Shown piece after piece: positions 45,429 to 54,640 of a DNA stretch of 64,000 nt. Source of the DNA: Pelagibacterium halotolerans B2 (GTDB lineage Bacteria; Pseudomonadota; Alphaproteobacteria; Rhizobiales; Devosiaceae); the NCBI RefSeq assembly GCF_000230555.1, contig NC_016078.1:310001-374000 (forward strand). Direction: 5' to 3'. Made by a program: the position numbers and the translations under genes. The notes under the pieces were generated by a model. That model worked only from the letters and a program-made list of their open reading frames with translations. It was not told where the DNA came from and made no database searches. Position 1 is the first letter of the stretch; every line of letters starts with the position of its first letter.

Positions 45429-46646
45429 ATGGGACGGCCACCATCAATGGCAGCGGCATCAGATATCGGCGATCTCGCAAAAACGGCATGGCTCGGGGCC
45501 GCCGGGATGTCGATTGTCGTCCAGGATTCGATAGCGCAGGCCGAACCTGTTTGGCGCGGCCTTGAAAGGAGCGGCGTCTATGGTCCCTATCAGCGCTTCG
45601 ACTGGATCAGGGCCTATCTCGACGCGGGCTTTGCCCCCGATACCCACCTCGCAATCCTGACAATCCTCGACGGCGATCTCCCCATCGCGTTGATCCCGTT
45701 TGAAATCACGCGCAAATTCGGCCTTCGCGTCGCTCAGATCGTTGGCATGCCCATTTCCAATGGCGATGGGCTGGTGTTCGATCCGCAATACGCCAACCGG
45801 CTCACCCCCGAAGCCTTGCGCGCCGCGCTGTCCCATCTTCCCGCCGACATCGTCAATTTCCATTGCGTAGCCGCCGAAATCGGCACGCATGCCAACCCGC
45901 TTGCCCGGCTGGGCGGATATCCCGCCCCCGACAATTTCTACGTCAATACGCTCGAACCTGGTGATGCGCCGTTCATCGAACAGTCCTTGCCGCATAAGCG
46001 CCGCACCAATATCCGCCGCTCCCAGCGCCGGCTCGACGAGGGGTTCGGATTGGTATCCCTGCGGCGCGCCCGAACGCCGGCCGAGGTCGATACAATGCTC
46101 GAGGTGTTCCTCGATCAGCGTGGACGACGCTTTGTGCAGATGGGGGTGGAAAACATCTTCCAGCGCCCGGCCTTTCGCCATTTCTTTCGCCGTCTGGCGC
46201 TCGAGGGGCTCGATCAGGCCCGTCCCGCCATCAGCCTGCACGCCCTTTACGCCGGCGAAACGATCGTCGCCACCAGTATCGGCACGTACGGTCCGGCCCA
46301 TTATTCGCAATATATCAACTCCACCGACTACGGCGAGGCGTCGCGCTATTCGCTCATGGGAGTGACTCTGTCGTTGCTGGTCGATCAATTGCGCGCCGAC
46401 GGAATTACCAGCCTCGACATGGGCCTGGGCGATTTCGACTACAAGACCGACTGGACACACCGCCAGTCCGTGTTCGACATCGTGCTGCCGGTTTCCCCCC
46501 TCGGCCATGCCGCCGCGCCACTGCTGGTTGGCGCGCGTCTTGCCAAACGCAAGATCAAGCAGACACCGGCCTTGTGGAAGATGGCCCGCGCCGTGCAGTC
46601 GGCGATCGTTAGGGTGCGTCGCAGTGTGTCGCGGCGGGACCGGTAA
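45429..46646 (+). CDS. CelD/BcsL-like GNAT-type acyltransferase
   Basis: 405 aa from ATG 45429 (45447 is an alternative). The C-terminal GNAT_6 domain (about 160-340) holds RRTNIRRSQRRL, an ISLHALYAGETIVATSIGTY strand pair and the LDMGLGDFDYKTDW motif typical of the CelD family. These cytoplasmic enzymes acylate extracellular polysaccharide precursors; the GT2 glycosyltransferase close by on the opposite strand fits a polysaccharide role, by inference. Confidence 0.82.
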   Translation: MGRPPSMAAASDIGDLAKTAWLGAAGMSIVVQDSIAQAEPVWRGLERSGVYGPYQRFDWIRAYLDAGFAPDTHLAILTILDGDLPIALIPFEITRKFGLRVAQIVGMPISNGDGLVFDPQYANRLTPEALRAALSHLPADIVNFHCVAAEIGTHANPLARLGGYPAPDNFYVNTLEPGDAPFIEQSLPHKRRTNIRRSQRRLDEGFGLVSLRRARTPAEVDTMLEVFLDQRGRRFVQMGVENIFQRPAFRHFFRRLALEGLDQARPAISLHALYAGETIVATSIGTYGPAHYSQYINSTDYGEASRYSLMGVTLSLLVDQLRADGITSLDMGLGDFDYKTDWTHRQSVFDIVLPVSPLGHAAAPLLVGARLAKRKIKQTPALWKMARAVQSAIVRVRRSVSRRDR

Positions 46647-46658
46647 CGGTCAGGTCGC

Positions 46659-46766
46659 TGGAGCGTGTCCAGATAAGATGGATGCCATCTTATCGGTTCG
46701 GACGCACGACAAAACAAAGATTTAGAGCAATTGAAGCGATTCAAAGAGGCGCTGAAATGCTCTAAA
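46659..46766. repeat. Dispersed hairpin element, copy 4 (divergent arms)
   Basis: The outer GCGTGTCC / GGACGCAC arms, the ACGACAAAACAAAG spacer and the TTTAGAGCA / TGCTCTAAA right hairpin identify it. The inner left stem reads ATAAGATGG / CCATCTTAT instead of GCAAAA / TTTTGC: the sequence has changed but the pairing is kept. Its right end supplies the TAG of the 70-aa frame. Confidence 0.88.
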
Positions 46767-46974
46767 ATCCGGCCATACGGCTGATCCACCTGATGATCTC
46801 GATTGCCGGCGCCAGAAGCGACAGCGCGAGAAAGACCGATCCCGCAGTCGCCAGTAAGGTGGCGCGCGTCTTCGGCCCGACCGGCTCCTGGCGGAAAGCT
46901 GCCGCCCTGCGTTTGGATTTGGTTTCGATCAAGCGGGCCGTCTCCCTTGCACCCACGCGATTGTGGGCATGCAA
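46762..46974 (-). CDS. Possible small membrane protein, 70 aa
   Basis: A basic N-terminal half and one membrane helix near the C-terminus (ATLLATAGSVFLALSLLAPAIEIIRW). It starts 11 bases after the glycosyltransferase stop on the same strand, so it may be its operon partner. The stop TAG is in repeat copy 4. The coding call rests on position and the membrane helix alone. Confidence 0.45.
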   Translation of the reverse strand: MHAHNRVGARETARLIETKSKRRAAAFRQEPVGPKTRATLLATAGSVFLALSLLAPAIEIIRWISRMAGF

Positions 46975-46985
46975 GGGCCAGCCCG

Positions 46986-48863
46986 CTATTGGGTGGTTTG
47001 CGTATGCGATGACCCCGCCGGGCGCGGCGTCGGCTTCGGCTGGGCCGGATCGACCCCCTTATGCTTGGTTTTTGACCAGTGATAGGGCCGGATCACGAGT
47101 TCGAACGCCGCGAGCATCACCGCACACCATGCCATCAGCCAATAGGCCGGCAGGACAATCAACCAGGGCGCGATATCCTTGCGCCCGATCCTGTCGAGCC
47201 CGAGAATGCTGACGACGATGGCACCCGCATAGCCAAACAACAGCGTGCCCAGCCCCGCCGCTGTCGACATATCGGCGGACCCCGTGGTTATCAGGCCATA
47301 AAGCAGCGTGGTGACCGTGGAAATCAGGAACACTCCGTGGACGGAAAACGAGAGCACCATGCCGCCTACGAAAATGTAGAAGGCGGCAAGGTTGGCCCAG
47401 CCCAGATCGGCCAGAAGCCGTCCCGGACGCGCCGAATGCACAAGAAGGGTCTGCATCCACCCCTTGATCCAGCGCGAGCGTTGGCGGACCCAGGCCATCA
47501 CCGTTTCCGGCGCTTCCTCCAGCGTAACCGTCTCAAGGCTTTCGACCCGCAGGCCCAGTCGCGCCATGCGAATGCCCAGGTCGGCATCCTCGGTGACGTT
47601 GAACGCATCCCATGCGCCGATGTTTTTCAGCGTTGCCGTCCGGAAGTGATTCGAGGTCCCGCCCAATGGAACGGGAAAGCCCGCCCGGCCGATTGCCGGC
47701 AGCAGCACGCCGAAATGCCCGGCATATTCGGCGGCAAACATGCGTGTGATCCAGTTTCGCGATCCATTGGCGATCACCAGTTCACCCTGCAGACATTCCA
47801 GCGTCACGTCGGTGGCAAAAAGACTGGCAGCCGTCCGCAGCTGACCAGGGTCGGGCAGGTCTTCGGCGTCGAACACCACCACGTGCTCACCCCGGGCAAG
47901 GGGCAGGGCAAAATTGAGAGCCTTGGGCTTGGTATAGGGTCGGCAGCGTGGGACCACGATCAGCGAAAAACGCCGGTCGCCGAGGTGTTTTCGCGCGGCC
48001 CTCACGGTTCTCGGGCTGGCGCTTTCGACGACGAATTTGATGTCCAGTTTTTCGGCCGGATAGTCGAGCGCTTGCATGGCCCGCGCGATTTGCGCAACCA
48101 TATGCGCCTCGTCTCGGAGGGGAATGAGCACACTATAGACCGGAAGATCGCGGTCATTAAGCAGGGTGTCTGGCCGCAGCGGACTGTTGCGTTCGAACGT
48201 GAAGGCGGCCCACATCCGGAAGGCCGACGGAATTCCCAGTATAAGCGCCATCACTGCGAGGATGGGTGAAAGATTGAGAAAGGCGGGCATTGTGGCAAGC
48301 GCGGTAAGCGCGACCATGGATGTAACAAAGCCGAGCCGTACCCCCAGCGGAAGGTCGAGATGGGCGCTTGCTATGGGAAAGCGGCGCGCCAGCCGCTGCA
48401 GGGCATTGGCCGTCAGCGGTTCGGGGTTGGTCTGGGCGATTGCTGCATCGAGCGTGGCGGGCGAGACGATGCACAGCTTGCGCCGGAGATTTTCATCCTG
48501 CTTGATCCGTGCTGCCAATCCGCGCAGATGCGCAAATCCCGGCGCGAGGAACAACACCTCATGGCCTGCGATGCTTCCCCTGACCGAACGCAGTCCGCCA
48601 AGGCGGTCAGCCTCGAGATCGGTGTCGAATTGAGAAAGAAACGTGGCGATTTCGCTGCGATGTGGAACGCCCAGAAAGCTGGCAGCCCGGCGATACGGGC
48701 CTTCGCGATCGGTTGGATCGAGCGCGGCCATAACCTCGATGGGATCGGTCCCTATGCGTTGGGCACGCCCGAGGATGTCACTGGCCGCTTGCCGGGACCA
48801 GCCCGGTGGCGCGGCCAATGCTTCAGCGAGTTCGACATCGTCAAACGGCCGCACGACGCTCAT
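46986..48863 (-). CDS. GT2-family processive-type membrane glycosyltransferase
   Basis: 625 aa. An N-terminal ~165-residue region related to type II secretion GspE-like N-domains (LADILGRAQRIG..., FLGVPHRSE) precedes two membrane segments (about 175-215). The GT-A domain has FDAEDLP (DxD), TEDADLG and the RQRSRWIKG (QxxRW) motifs of bacterial cellulose-synthase-like enzymes. Three or four more membrane segments follow, with a Pro/His tail. No PilZ domain, BcsB or cellulase gene is beside it, so the product polymer is unknown. Confidence 0.88.
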   Translation of the reverse strand: MSVVRPFDDVELAEALAAPPGWSRQAASDILGRAQRIGTDPIEVMAALDPTDREGPYRRAASFLGVPHRSEIATFLSQFDTDLEADRLGGLRSVRGSIAGHEVLFLAPGFAHLRGLAARIKQDENLRRKLCIVSPATLDAAIAQTNPEPLTANALQRLARRFPIASAHLDLPLGVRLGFVTSMVALTALATMPAFLNLSPILAVMALILGIPSAFRMWAAFTFERNSPLRPDTLLNDRDLPVYSVLIPLRDEAHMVAQIARAMQALDYPAEKLDIKFVVESASPRTVRAARKHLGDRRFSLIVVPRCRPYTKPKALNFALPLARGEHVVVFDAEDLPDPGQLRTAASLFATDVTLECLQGELVIANGSRNWITRMFAAEYAGHFGVLLPAIGRAGFPVPLGGTSNHFRTATLKNIGAWDAFNVTEDADLGIRMARLGLRVESLETVTLEEAPETVMAWVRQRSRWIKGWMQTLLVHSARPGRLLADLGWANLAAFYIFVGGMVLSFSVHGVFLISTVTTLLYGLITTGSADMSTAAGLGTLLFGYAGAIVVSILGLDRIGRKDIAPWLIVLPAYWLMAWCAVMLAAFELVIRPYHWSKTKHKGVDPAQPKPTPRPAGSSHTQTTQ

Positions 48864-48949
48864 ATGCCCCCAATCGTCTCGCCGACCCTACCAATTGTTT
48901 TCGCGATCGGCCATAACGGGGGTCAAATTTATTCAGAACTTCGGAATTG

Positions 48950-49771
48950 ATGGTGCCAGTGCTTCGGGCAGCTCTCCTAGCCGCTTTCATTTTCATTGGC
49001 GCGACAGGCTGCGCCGGCGCGCAGAACCTGCCCGTTCATGTCGATCCCGGCGCGCGCGACGACATGATCGATCCCGTAGCTGTCCCCGCCTTGCGCTTCC
49101 TGACGACGCCCGATTTCCCGCCTTTCAATTATACTGATGCCGCAGGACGGCTGACCGGCTTCAATATCGATCTGGCCGATGCCATTTGCGCGCGGCTCGA
49201 GGCGCGCTGCACCATCCAGTCATGGCCATGGGATCGGGTCCAGGATGCCTTGGCCGACAATCAGGGCGATGCACTGATCGCCGGGCTCGATATCGGTGGC
49301 AGCGCGGGAGAGCGCTTCGATTTTTCCCGCATCTATCTGCAATTGCCCGCAAGGTTCGTGACGCAACGACCCGTTTTCCCCGACTTCGATCCGCAGGCAA
49401 TAACCGGCACGGTAGCGGTGCGCGAAGGCTCGGCCCACGCCGATCTGGCCGAACGCACGCTCGGGCGCGCGCAGATGGCTTTCTATCCCAGCGAGTTCGA
49501 GGCACTTAACGCCATTGCTTCAGGGGAGGCCGATTTCTTTTTTGGCGATGCCGCCCGCGCTTCGTTCTGGCTCAACGAAAACCCCGATTGTTGCGCCTTT
49601 GCGGGCGAGGCCTATTTCCGGCCCGATCTTTTCGGTGCGGGTCTGGCTGTGGCCGTGCCGATCGGCCTGGACAACGTTCGGGTCGCCATCAACTGGGCTT
49701 TGACCCGTCTGCAGCGTGAGGGCCGCATCGACGAGATTTATCTCCGCTGGTTCCCGGTCAGCTTTTACTAG
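48950..49771 (+). CDS. Periplasmic binding protein, family 3 (amino-acid-type)
   Basis: 273 aa with an N-terminal signal (LRAALLAAFIFIGATGCAGAQ); the Cys could be lipidated, but the lipobox is imperfect. Bilobal SBP fold: FLTTPDFPPFNYTDAAGRLTGFNIDLADAI and the late GLAVAVPIGLDNVRVAINWAL segment are classic. No ABC permease or ATPase follows, so it is an orphan receptor. Divergent from the glycosyltransferase. A hairpin element lies after its stop. Confidence 0.87.
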   Translation: MVPVLRAALLAAFIFIGATGCAGAQNLPVHVDPGARDDMIDPVAVPALRFLTTPDFPPFNYTDAAGRLTGFNIDLADAICARLEARCTIQSWPWDRVQDALADNQGDALIAGLDIGGSAGERFDFSRIYLQLPARFVTQRPVFPDFDPQAITGTVAVREGSAHADLAERTLGRAQMAFYPSEFEALNAIASGEADFFFGDAARASFWLNENPDCCAFAGEAYFRPDLFGAGLAVAVPIGLDNVRVAINWALTRLQREGRIDEIYLRWFPVSFY

Positions 49772-49784
49772 TTTTTATGGTCCT

Positions 49785-49893
49785 GGAGCGCCTCCGGCAA
49801 AACTGGAAACGCTTTTGCGGTTCGGACGCGCGACAAAGCAAAGCACTGAGCAAAGATGCCGCCCAAACCCTATTTCAGCATGACAGGCTCTAA
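49785..49893. repeat. Dispersed hairpin element, copy 5 (degenerate right half)
   Basis: Left hairpin GCGCCTCC ... GCAAAA / TTTTGC ... GGACGCGC is clear. The spacer ACAAAGCAAAG is kept, but the right hairpin is largely decayed (ACTGAGC ... GGCTCTAAAG). The right end supplies the stop of the TerB-like gene. Confidence 0.82.
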
Positions 49894-50294
49894 AGCCGCC
49901 GGTGTCTGATCCGCGCCGATGTCTCGATCGCCGCCGTGGTCAATCGGTCAATCGAAAACGCATCGCGGATCATCTCCAGCATGCGCAGCTCTTCCTGGTT
50001 GAGCGTGAGATCGACGGTGGCGATCTCGACGGCTATCGCATAGGCGGTTTCCTGCAACCGTGGTTCGAGCGTCTGGGCGATCTGGTCGAGCAGGGCGTCG
50101 AGCCCCGCCTTGTTGACGGTCTCCACGCAACTCGATGCGACTTCGGGCAGTCTTCCGATATCGAAGTTTTCAAACACCGGCCAGCGGCTGATAAGCGCGG
50201 CGAACCGGTCCATTTCCCGGTCGGTCACATCCTTGTCTGATACCGCGGCCATCACCATCACATGGACGAGGGCGTCGGTTGCGGAAAGCTGCAT
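49890..50294 (-). CDS. TerB-family protein
   Basis: 134 aa, all-helical. The pattern VMVMAAVSDKDVTDREMDRF with acidic residues, then AYAIAVEIATVDLTLNQEELRML, matches the TerB/DjlA N-terminal fold, whose paired acidic loops bind metal. It lacks a J domain and a membrane segment. Linked to tellurite resistance or envelope stress by family only. It is divergent from lysK with about 150 bases between. The TAG stop lies in repeat copy 5. Confidence 0.82.
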   Translation of the reverse strand: MQLSATDALVHVMVMAAVSDKDVTDREMDRFAALISRWPVFENFDIGRLPEVASSCVETVNKAGLDALLDQIAQTLEPRLQETAYAIAVEIATVDLTLNQEELRMLEMIRDAFSIDRLTTAAIETSARIRHRRL

Positions 50295-50446
50295 TGAAAA
50301 TCACCTGAAACCATATGGTGCGCGCCCAAATCTAGAAAGAGCCGCGGGCATGCGCAAGGGCCTCCATTGATCGGCATTGACCTTTGGGACCGGTTGGTGC
50401 AACACCGCGACCTGAATTCTCCCGGTTTATTAAAGGATGGGCCAAA

Positions 50447-52093
50447 TTGTCCCAGACCCTGCCCCCTCTCGATCCTTCGGCCATCGCCGCTGCCCCCAAC
50501 GCCCGTGCCTGGCCGTTCGAGGAAGCCAAAAAGGTCGTGCGGCGCGCCGAGAAGCTGGACAAGGACGAGGTGATCTTCGAGACCGGCTACGGCCCCTCGG
50601 GCAAGCCCCATATCGGCACGTTCGGAGAGGTGATGCGCACCACAATGGTGCGCACCGCGTTCCGGCTTCTGACCGGCGATGCGATCAAGACCCGGCTGAT
50701 CTGCTTTTCCGACGATATGGACGGGATGCGCAAGATCCCCGACAACGTACCGTCGCGGGAGGCGCTGGAACCCTATCTCCAGATGCCGTTGACCGCTGTG
50801 CCCGATCCCTGGACCAACGAATTTTCCAGCTTCGGCGAGCACAACAACGCCATGCTGCGCCGCTTCCTCGATACGTTCGGGTTCGACTACGAATTCGCCA
50901 GTGCGACCGATTATTACAAGTCGGGCAAGTTCGACGCCATGCTGCTGCGCGCGCTTGAGCGCTATGACGACATCATGAATGTGATGCTCCCCACGCTCGG
51001 GGCGGAGCGGCAGGCGACCTATTCGCCCATTCTGCCCATCTCGCCGACCTCTGGCCGCGTGCTTTACGTGCCCATGAAGGAAGTCAACGCCAAGGACGGC
51101 ACCGTGACCTTCACCGACGAGGACGGGCGCGATGTGACTGTTCCGGTCACCGGCGGCAATGTAAAGCTGCAGTGGAAGCCCGATTTCGGCATGCGCTGGG
51201 CGGCGCTCGGGGTTGATTTCGAGATGTTCGGCAAGGATCACCAGACCAATCAGGTGATCTATGACAGGATTTGCGCGATCCTCGGCGGCACCCCGCCCGA
51301 GCATTACGTCTATGAACTCTTCCTCGACGAAGAGGGCCAGAAGATTTCCAAGTCCAAGGGCAATGGCATCACCATCGACGAATGGCTGACCTACGCATCC
51401 TCGGAAAGCCTCTCGCTGTTCATGTTCCAAAAGCCCAGAACGGCCAAGCGGCTCTATTTCGACGTCATCCCCAAGGCGGTGGACGAATATTTCACCTTCG
51501 CCGCCAAAGCCCAGAGCGAGGATGCGGGCCAGCTTCTGGAAAACCCGACCTTCCACATTCATTCGGCCATGCCCCCGGCATACGACATGCCGGTCAGCTT
51601 TGCCCTGCTGCTCAACCTCGCCACAGCGTCCAACCCCGAAAGCCGGGAAGTGATGTGGGGCTACATTTCAGCCTACGCCCCCGGCGTGACACCCCAGACG
51701 CACCCCCATCTCGATGCGCTGGTCGGCTACGCCATGCGCTATTTCGAGGACTTCGTTGAAAAGTCCTACCGCGCACCCGACGATGTCGAGCGCAAGGCGC
51801 TCGAAGAACTCTCCGATACTCTGGCAAGACTTCCCGCCGATGCGGATGGAGAGGCAATCCAGAACGCGGCCCTCGACGTGGCGCGCGAGATCGAACGCTA
51901 TCAGGATCACAAGCGCCTCGGTCCCAATGGCGGCCCGGGTGTATCGGGCGCCTTCTTCCAGATGCTCTATCAGGTATTGATCGGCCAGGAACGCGGCCCC
52001 CGCTTCGGCTCCTTCGCCGCCCTTTACGGCATCGAGAACACCCGCAAGCTGATCGAAAAGGCGCTGAGCGGGCAACTGACTTCCCGAAGCTGA
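50447..52093 (+). CDS. lysK: Lysyl-tRNA synthetase, class I
   Basis: 548 aa from a TTG at 50447 with AAAGGA upstream. Class I signature HIGH as KPHIGTFGE (about residues 52-60) and KMSKS as KISKSKGNG; ligand-binding YGPSGKPH. This archaeal-type enzyme replaces the usual class II LysRS in most alphaproteobacteria and charges tRNA-Lys with lysine. A long C-terminal helical anticodon-binding region follows. The hypothetical 71-aa gene begins on the base after the stop. Confidence 0.95.
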   Translation: MSQTLPPLDPSAIAAAPNARAWPFEEAKKVVRRAEKLDKDEVIFETGYGPSGKPHIGTFGEVMRTTMVRTAFRLLTGDAIKTRLICFSDDMDGMRKIPDNVPSREALEPYLQMPLTAVPDPWTNEFSSFGEHNNAMLRRFLDTFGFDYEFASATDYYKSGKFDAMLLRALERYDDIMNVMLPTLGAERQATYSPILPISPTSGRVLYVPMKEVNAKDGTVTFTDEDGRDVTVPVTGGNVKLQWKPDFGMRWAALGVDFEMFGKDHQTNQVIYDRICAILGGTPPEHYVYELFLDEEGQKISKSKGNGITIDEWLTYASSESLSLFMFQKPRTAKRLYFDVIPKAVDEYFTFAAKAQSEDAGQLLENPTFHIHSAMPPAYDMPVSFALLLNLATASNPESREVMWGYISAYAPGVTPQTHPHLDALVGYAMRYFEDFVEKSYRAPDDVERKALEELSDTLARLPADADGEAIQNAALDVAREIERYQDHKRLGPNGGPGVSGAFFQMLYQVLIGQERGPRFGSFAALYGIENTRKLIEKALSGQLTSRS

Positions 52094-52309
52094 ATGGCGA
52101 TGGCGGTCATCCCCGACCTCGCCGAACTTCAAGCGACCGTAGCGCGCATGGAAACACGTTTCGATGCCGATCCACGCGCCTCCGGTCTGATGGCATCCTA
52201 TCGCGATCTCTGTGCCCGCTTTGACGCCGATCTCGCCGACCCGCGCGATATCGCCCTTAGTCGTGCCGCCGCACTGATGATGATTAAATATCAGATCGGG
52301 GAGACCTGA
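52094..52309 (+). CDS. Small hypothetical protein following lysK
   Basis: 71 aa, helical, acidic/Ala-rich (DLAELQATVARMETRFDADP), without membrane segment. Its ATG is the base after the lysK TGA, indicating translational coupling. I do not recognise a family. The consistent helical character and coupling support it as a real gene. Confidence 0.6.
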   Translation: MAMAVIPDLAELQATVARMETRFDADPRASGLMASYRDLCARFDADLADPRDIALSRAAALMMIKYQIGET

Positions 52310-52418
52310 CCGCAGGCATCCTCCCGGTACTGTCAATTTTGGCCTGTCCATTGGCCGTGACCGGGTCAGACCGGCAGGGACCAGTGGGCGTCCGAAACGC
52401 TTCGAAAACCCGTCGCTC

Positions 52419-53054
52419 TTACTGGCTGGCCCACAGAATCCGGGCGATCCAGTCGATTTCCTCGGGCTTGAAGATACGCGGCGGATGATCGGGATTGATA
52501 GAATGCAATTCGATCTGTTTTTCGGTGCGCCGATGCAAAATCTTGGCCATCACCTCCCCATCCTGCGTGCGCGCCACCACACGGTCGCCCCGCCGCAACT
52601 GTTCTGTGGGCGAGACGATGATATAGTCGCCGTCACGATACAGCGGCTGCATGGATTCCCCAGTCACTTCAAGCGCATAGGCAGTGCCATCACCCAACCC
52701 GGGGAAGCGGACCTCATCCCATCCCTGACCGGCCGGAAAGCCCGCCGCATCGAAATAACCGCCCGATCCGGCCTGCGCAAAACCCAGCAGCGGCACCGCT
52801 CGGCTGGCCGCCGTGCTCTGGCTGTAATTCAGTCCGCCCGAAAGCAGCGAATCGAAATTTTCGCTGGTCGCCTCGAGCACCTTGGCAATCGATTCGGTGG
52901 ACGGCCAGCGCTCGCGTCCATCCTTGCTGACGCGCTTGGATGGATTGAACGCAGTGGCATCCAGCCCCGCCAGCTTGGCAAGACCCGACGCCGACAGGCC
53001 GTGCCGGTCGGCCAGGCTATCGAGAGCTTCCCATATGGCGCGATGAGACAACAT
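52419..53054 (-). CDS. S24 (LexA/CI-like) self-cleaving repressor
   Basis: 211 aa from ATG 53052-53054. N-terminal Cro/CI-type helix-turn-helix (GLSASGLAKLAGLDATAF), a linker with Ala-Gly-type context (GFAQAGSGGYFDAAG), then the S24 protease domain: nucleophile Ser in VTGESMQPLYRDGDYIIV and general-base Lys in GEVMAKILHR. No phage genes accompany it, so it is a chromosomal stress regulator or a remnant. A candidate operator TAGTT-CGGA-AACTA lies 38 bases upstream. Confidence 0.9.
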   Translation of the reverse strand: MLSHRAIWEALDSLADRHGLSASGLAKLAGLDATAFNPSKRVSKDGRERWPSTESIAKVLEATSENFDSLLSGGLNYSQSTAASRAVPLLGFAQAGSGGYFDAAGFPAGQGWDEVRFPGLGDGTAYALEVTGESMQPLYRDGDYIIVSPTEQLRRGDRVVARTQDGEVMAKILHRRTEKQIELHSINPDHPPRIFKPEEIDWIARILWASQ

Positions 53055-53091
53055 GGACAATCAGGTTCCAGAAAAAGGAATAATATCCCTA

Positions 53092-53105
53092 TAGTTCGGA
53101 AACTA
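53092..53105. promoter_or_regulatory. Candidate operator of the S24 repressor
   Basis: Palindrome TAGTT-CGGA-AACTA in the AT-rich gap between the repressor and the DUF952 gene. Only one copy was seen, so the call is tentative. Confidence 0.35.
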
Positions 53106-53195
53106 GTCCTAATACCTCGTTAGTCTCTTGTAAAGATATTTCCAAGCTTGGCAGGGCCCTCGCAGCCCGTTAGACCAAGCGCCACAGGAGAATTT

Positions 53196-53540
53196 ATGGC
53201 CCAGCCGATCTATAAAATCGCTTCCGCCCAGGACTGGACAACCGCGCGCGCCGTGGGACAATTGGTGGGGACTCCGGTTGATATGGCCGATGGCTATATC
53301 CATTTTTCGACCGCCGCTCAATTGGCCGAAACGCTTGAAAAGCACTATCGCGGCGCCTCCGGGCTCGTTCTGGCGACGATCGATCCCGACCTGATCAGCG
53401 CCGATCTCGTCTGGGAGCCCTCGCGCGGCGGGCAGCTTTTCCCCCATCTTTATGCGCCATTGCCGATGGCGGCAGTTATTGCAGAGCGAGACCTCGCCGC
53501 CCGGCCCGATGGTGGCTTCGATTTGCCGGAGATTTCGTGA
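53196..53540 (+). CDS. DUF952-family protein
   Basis: 114 aa from ATG 53196 with CAGGAG upstream. The motif IYKIASAQDW, the middle DMADGYIHFSTAAQLAETLEKHY and the C-terminal FPHLYAPLPMAAV are the DUF952 signature (a fold related to ADP-ribosyltransferase-like or stress proteins in some annotations). No catalytic role known. Its TGA overlaps the pyrD start (GTGATG), a common linkage in alphaproteobacteria. Confidence 0.92.
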   Translation: MAQPIYKIASAQDWTTARAVGQLVGTPVDMADGYIHFSTAAQLAETLEKHYRGASGLVLATIDPDLISADLVWEPSRGGQLFPHLYAPLPMAAVIAERDLAARPDGGFDLPEIS

Positions 53541-54640
53541 TGGGCTTGGGAGATTTGCTCCGCAACGCGGCGGTTCAAAAATTCGCCCAGGACGTTCTGA
53601 TGCGCATGGACGCCGAAACCGCGCACAGGACAACAATCAATGCACTCAAATTCGGGTTGGCGCCGTCGGGTGCGCCATCGCCGACCAATCTTCAAACGGT
53701 GTTCTGTGGATTGGACCTGCCCAATCCCATCGGCATGGCACCGGGCTTTGACAAGAATGCCGAAGTGTTCGGCCCGCTCGCCAAGGCGGGGTTCGGGTTT
53801 GTGGAAGTTGGAACGGTTACTCCGCGACCCCAAAAGGGAAATCCCATTCCAAGAGTATTCCGCATCCCCGATGCGATGGGCGTTATCAACCGGTTGGGAT
53901 TTAACAACGAAGGTCATGAAGCCGCCTTCGAACGGCTCAAGGACCGCGCCCCCGGTGAGGTCGTTGGTGTCAATATCGGAGCCAACAAGGACAGCGAGGA
54001 TTTTGTCGCCGACTATATAGCGGGAGTGAAGGCCTTCTCGCCGCTTGCCGACTATCTCACGGCCAATATCTCCTCGCCCAATACGCCCGGCCTGCGCAAT
54101 CTTCAGGCCGAAGACGCGCTCAAGCGCCTGCTGGACGCCTTGATCGAAACCCGCGCAGCCCAGCCGCGCCAGACGCCGATTTTGCTCAAGATCGCGCCGG
54201 ACCTCGAACAAGCCGAAATGGATTCCATCGCCAGAACTGTGCTCGAGAGCGGCATTGACGGGCTGATCGTTTCCAACACGACAATTTCGCGCGATACGGT
54301 ATCGGGCCTCGAAAACGCGGGCCAAGCCGGGGGGCTTTCAGGCAAGCCGCTGTTCAATCTCGCGACTCGTCGTCTGGCACAGATGCGCCTGAGGCTCGGG
54401 CCCGATTTCCCGATAATCGGCGTGGGCGGCATTCACTCGGCTCAAAGCGCCGTCGCAAAGCTGGAGGCAGGTGCCAACGTGGTTCAGCTCTATTCGGCGC
54501 TGGTTTATGGCGGGCTCGAAATGATCGAGGAGATCAAGTCCGGCCTCTCGCAGGAAATCGCGGCACGCGGCCTTGCAAATGTTGCGGGCCTCACCGGCAC
54601 GGCCGTGGAGGACTGGGCCGAAGGCAGAAAAGCGCTTTAG
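53540..54640 (+). CDS. pyrD: Dihydroorotate dehydrogenase (quinone), class 2
   Basis: 366 aa; oxidises dihydroorotate to orotate at the inner membrane, passing electrons to quinone. Class 2 features: N-terminal helical pair for quinone/membrane (residues 1-40), GTVTPRPQKGNPIPRVFR, NISSPNTPGLRNLQ and the FMN-phosphate loop GVGGIHSAQSA. ATG 53540 overlaps the DUF952 stop. The TAG stop at 54638-54640 coincides with the left end of repeat copy 6. Confidence 0.96.
   Translation: MGLGDLLRNAAVQKFAQDVLMRMDAETAHRTTINALKFGLAPSGAPSPTNLQTVFCGLDLPNPIGMAPGFDKNAEVFGPLAKAGFGFVEVGTVTPRPQKGNPIPRVFRIPDAMGVINRLGFNNEGHEAAFERLKDRAPGEVVGVNIGANKDSEDFVADYIAGVKAFSPLADYLTANISSPNTPGLRNLQAEDALKRLLDALIETRAAQPRQTPILLKIAPDLEQAEMDSIARTVLESGIDGLIVSNTTISRDTVSGLENAGQAGGLSGKPLFNLATRRLAQMRLRLGPDFPIIGVGGIHSAQSAVAKLEAGANVVQLYSALVYGGLEMIEEIKSGLSQEIAARGLANVAGLTGTAVEDWAEGRKAL

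Noticed and set aside
52419..53060. Prophage remnant at the S24 repressor
   Set aside because: No integrase, Cro, replication or structural gene lies on either side; neighbours are lysK, DUF952 and pyrD.
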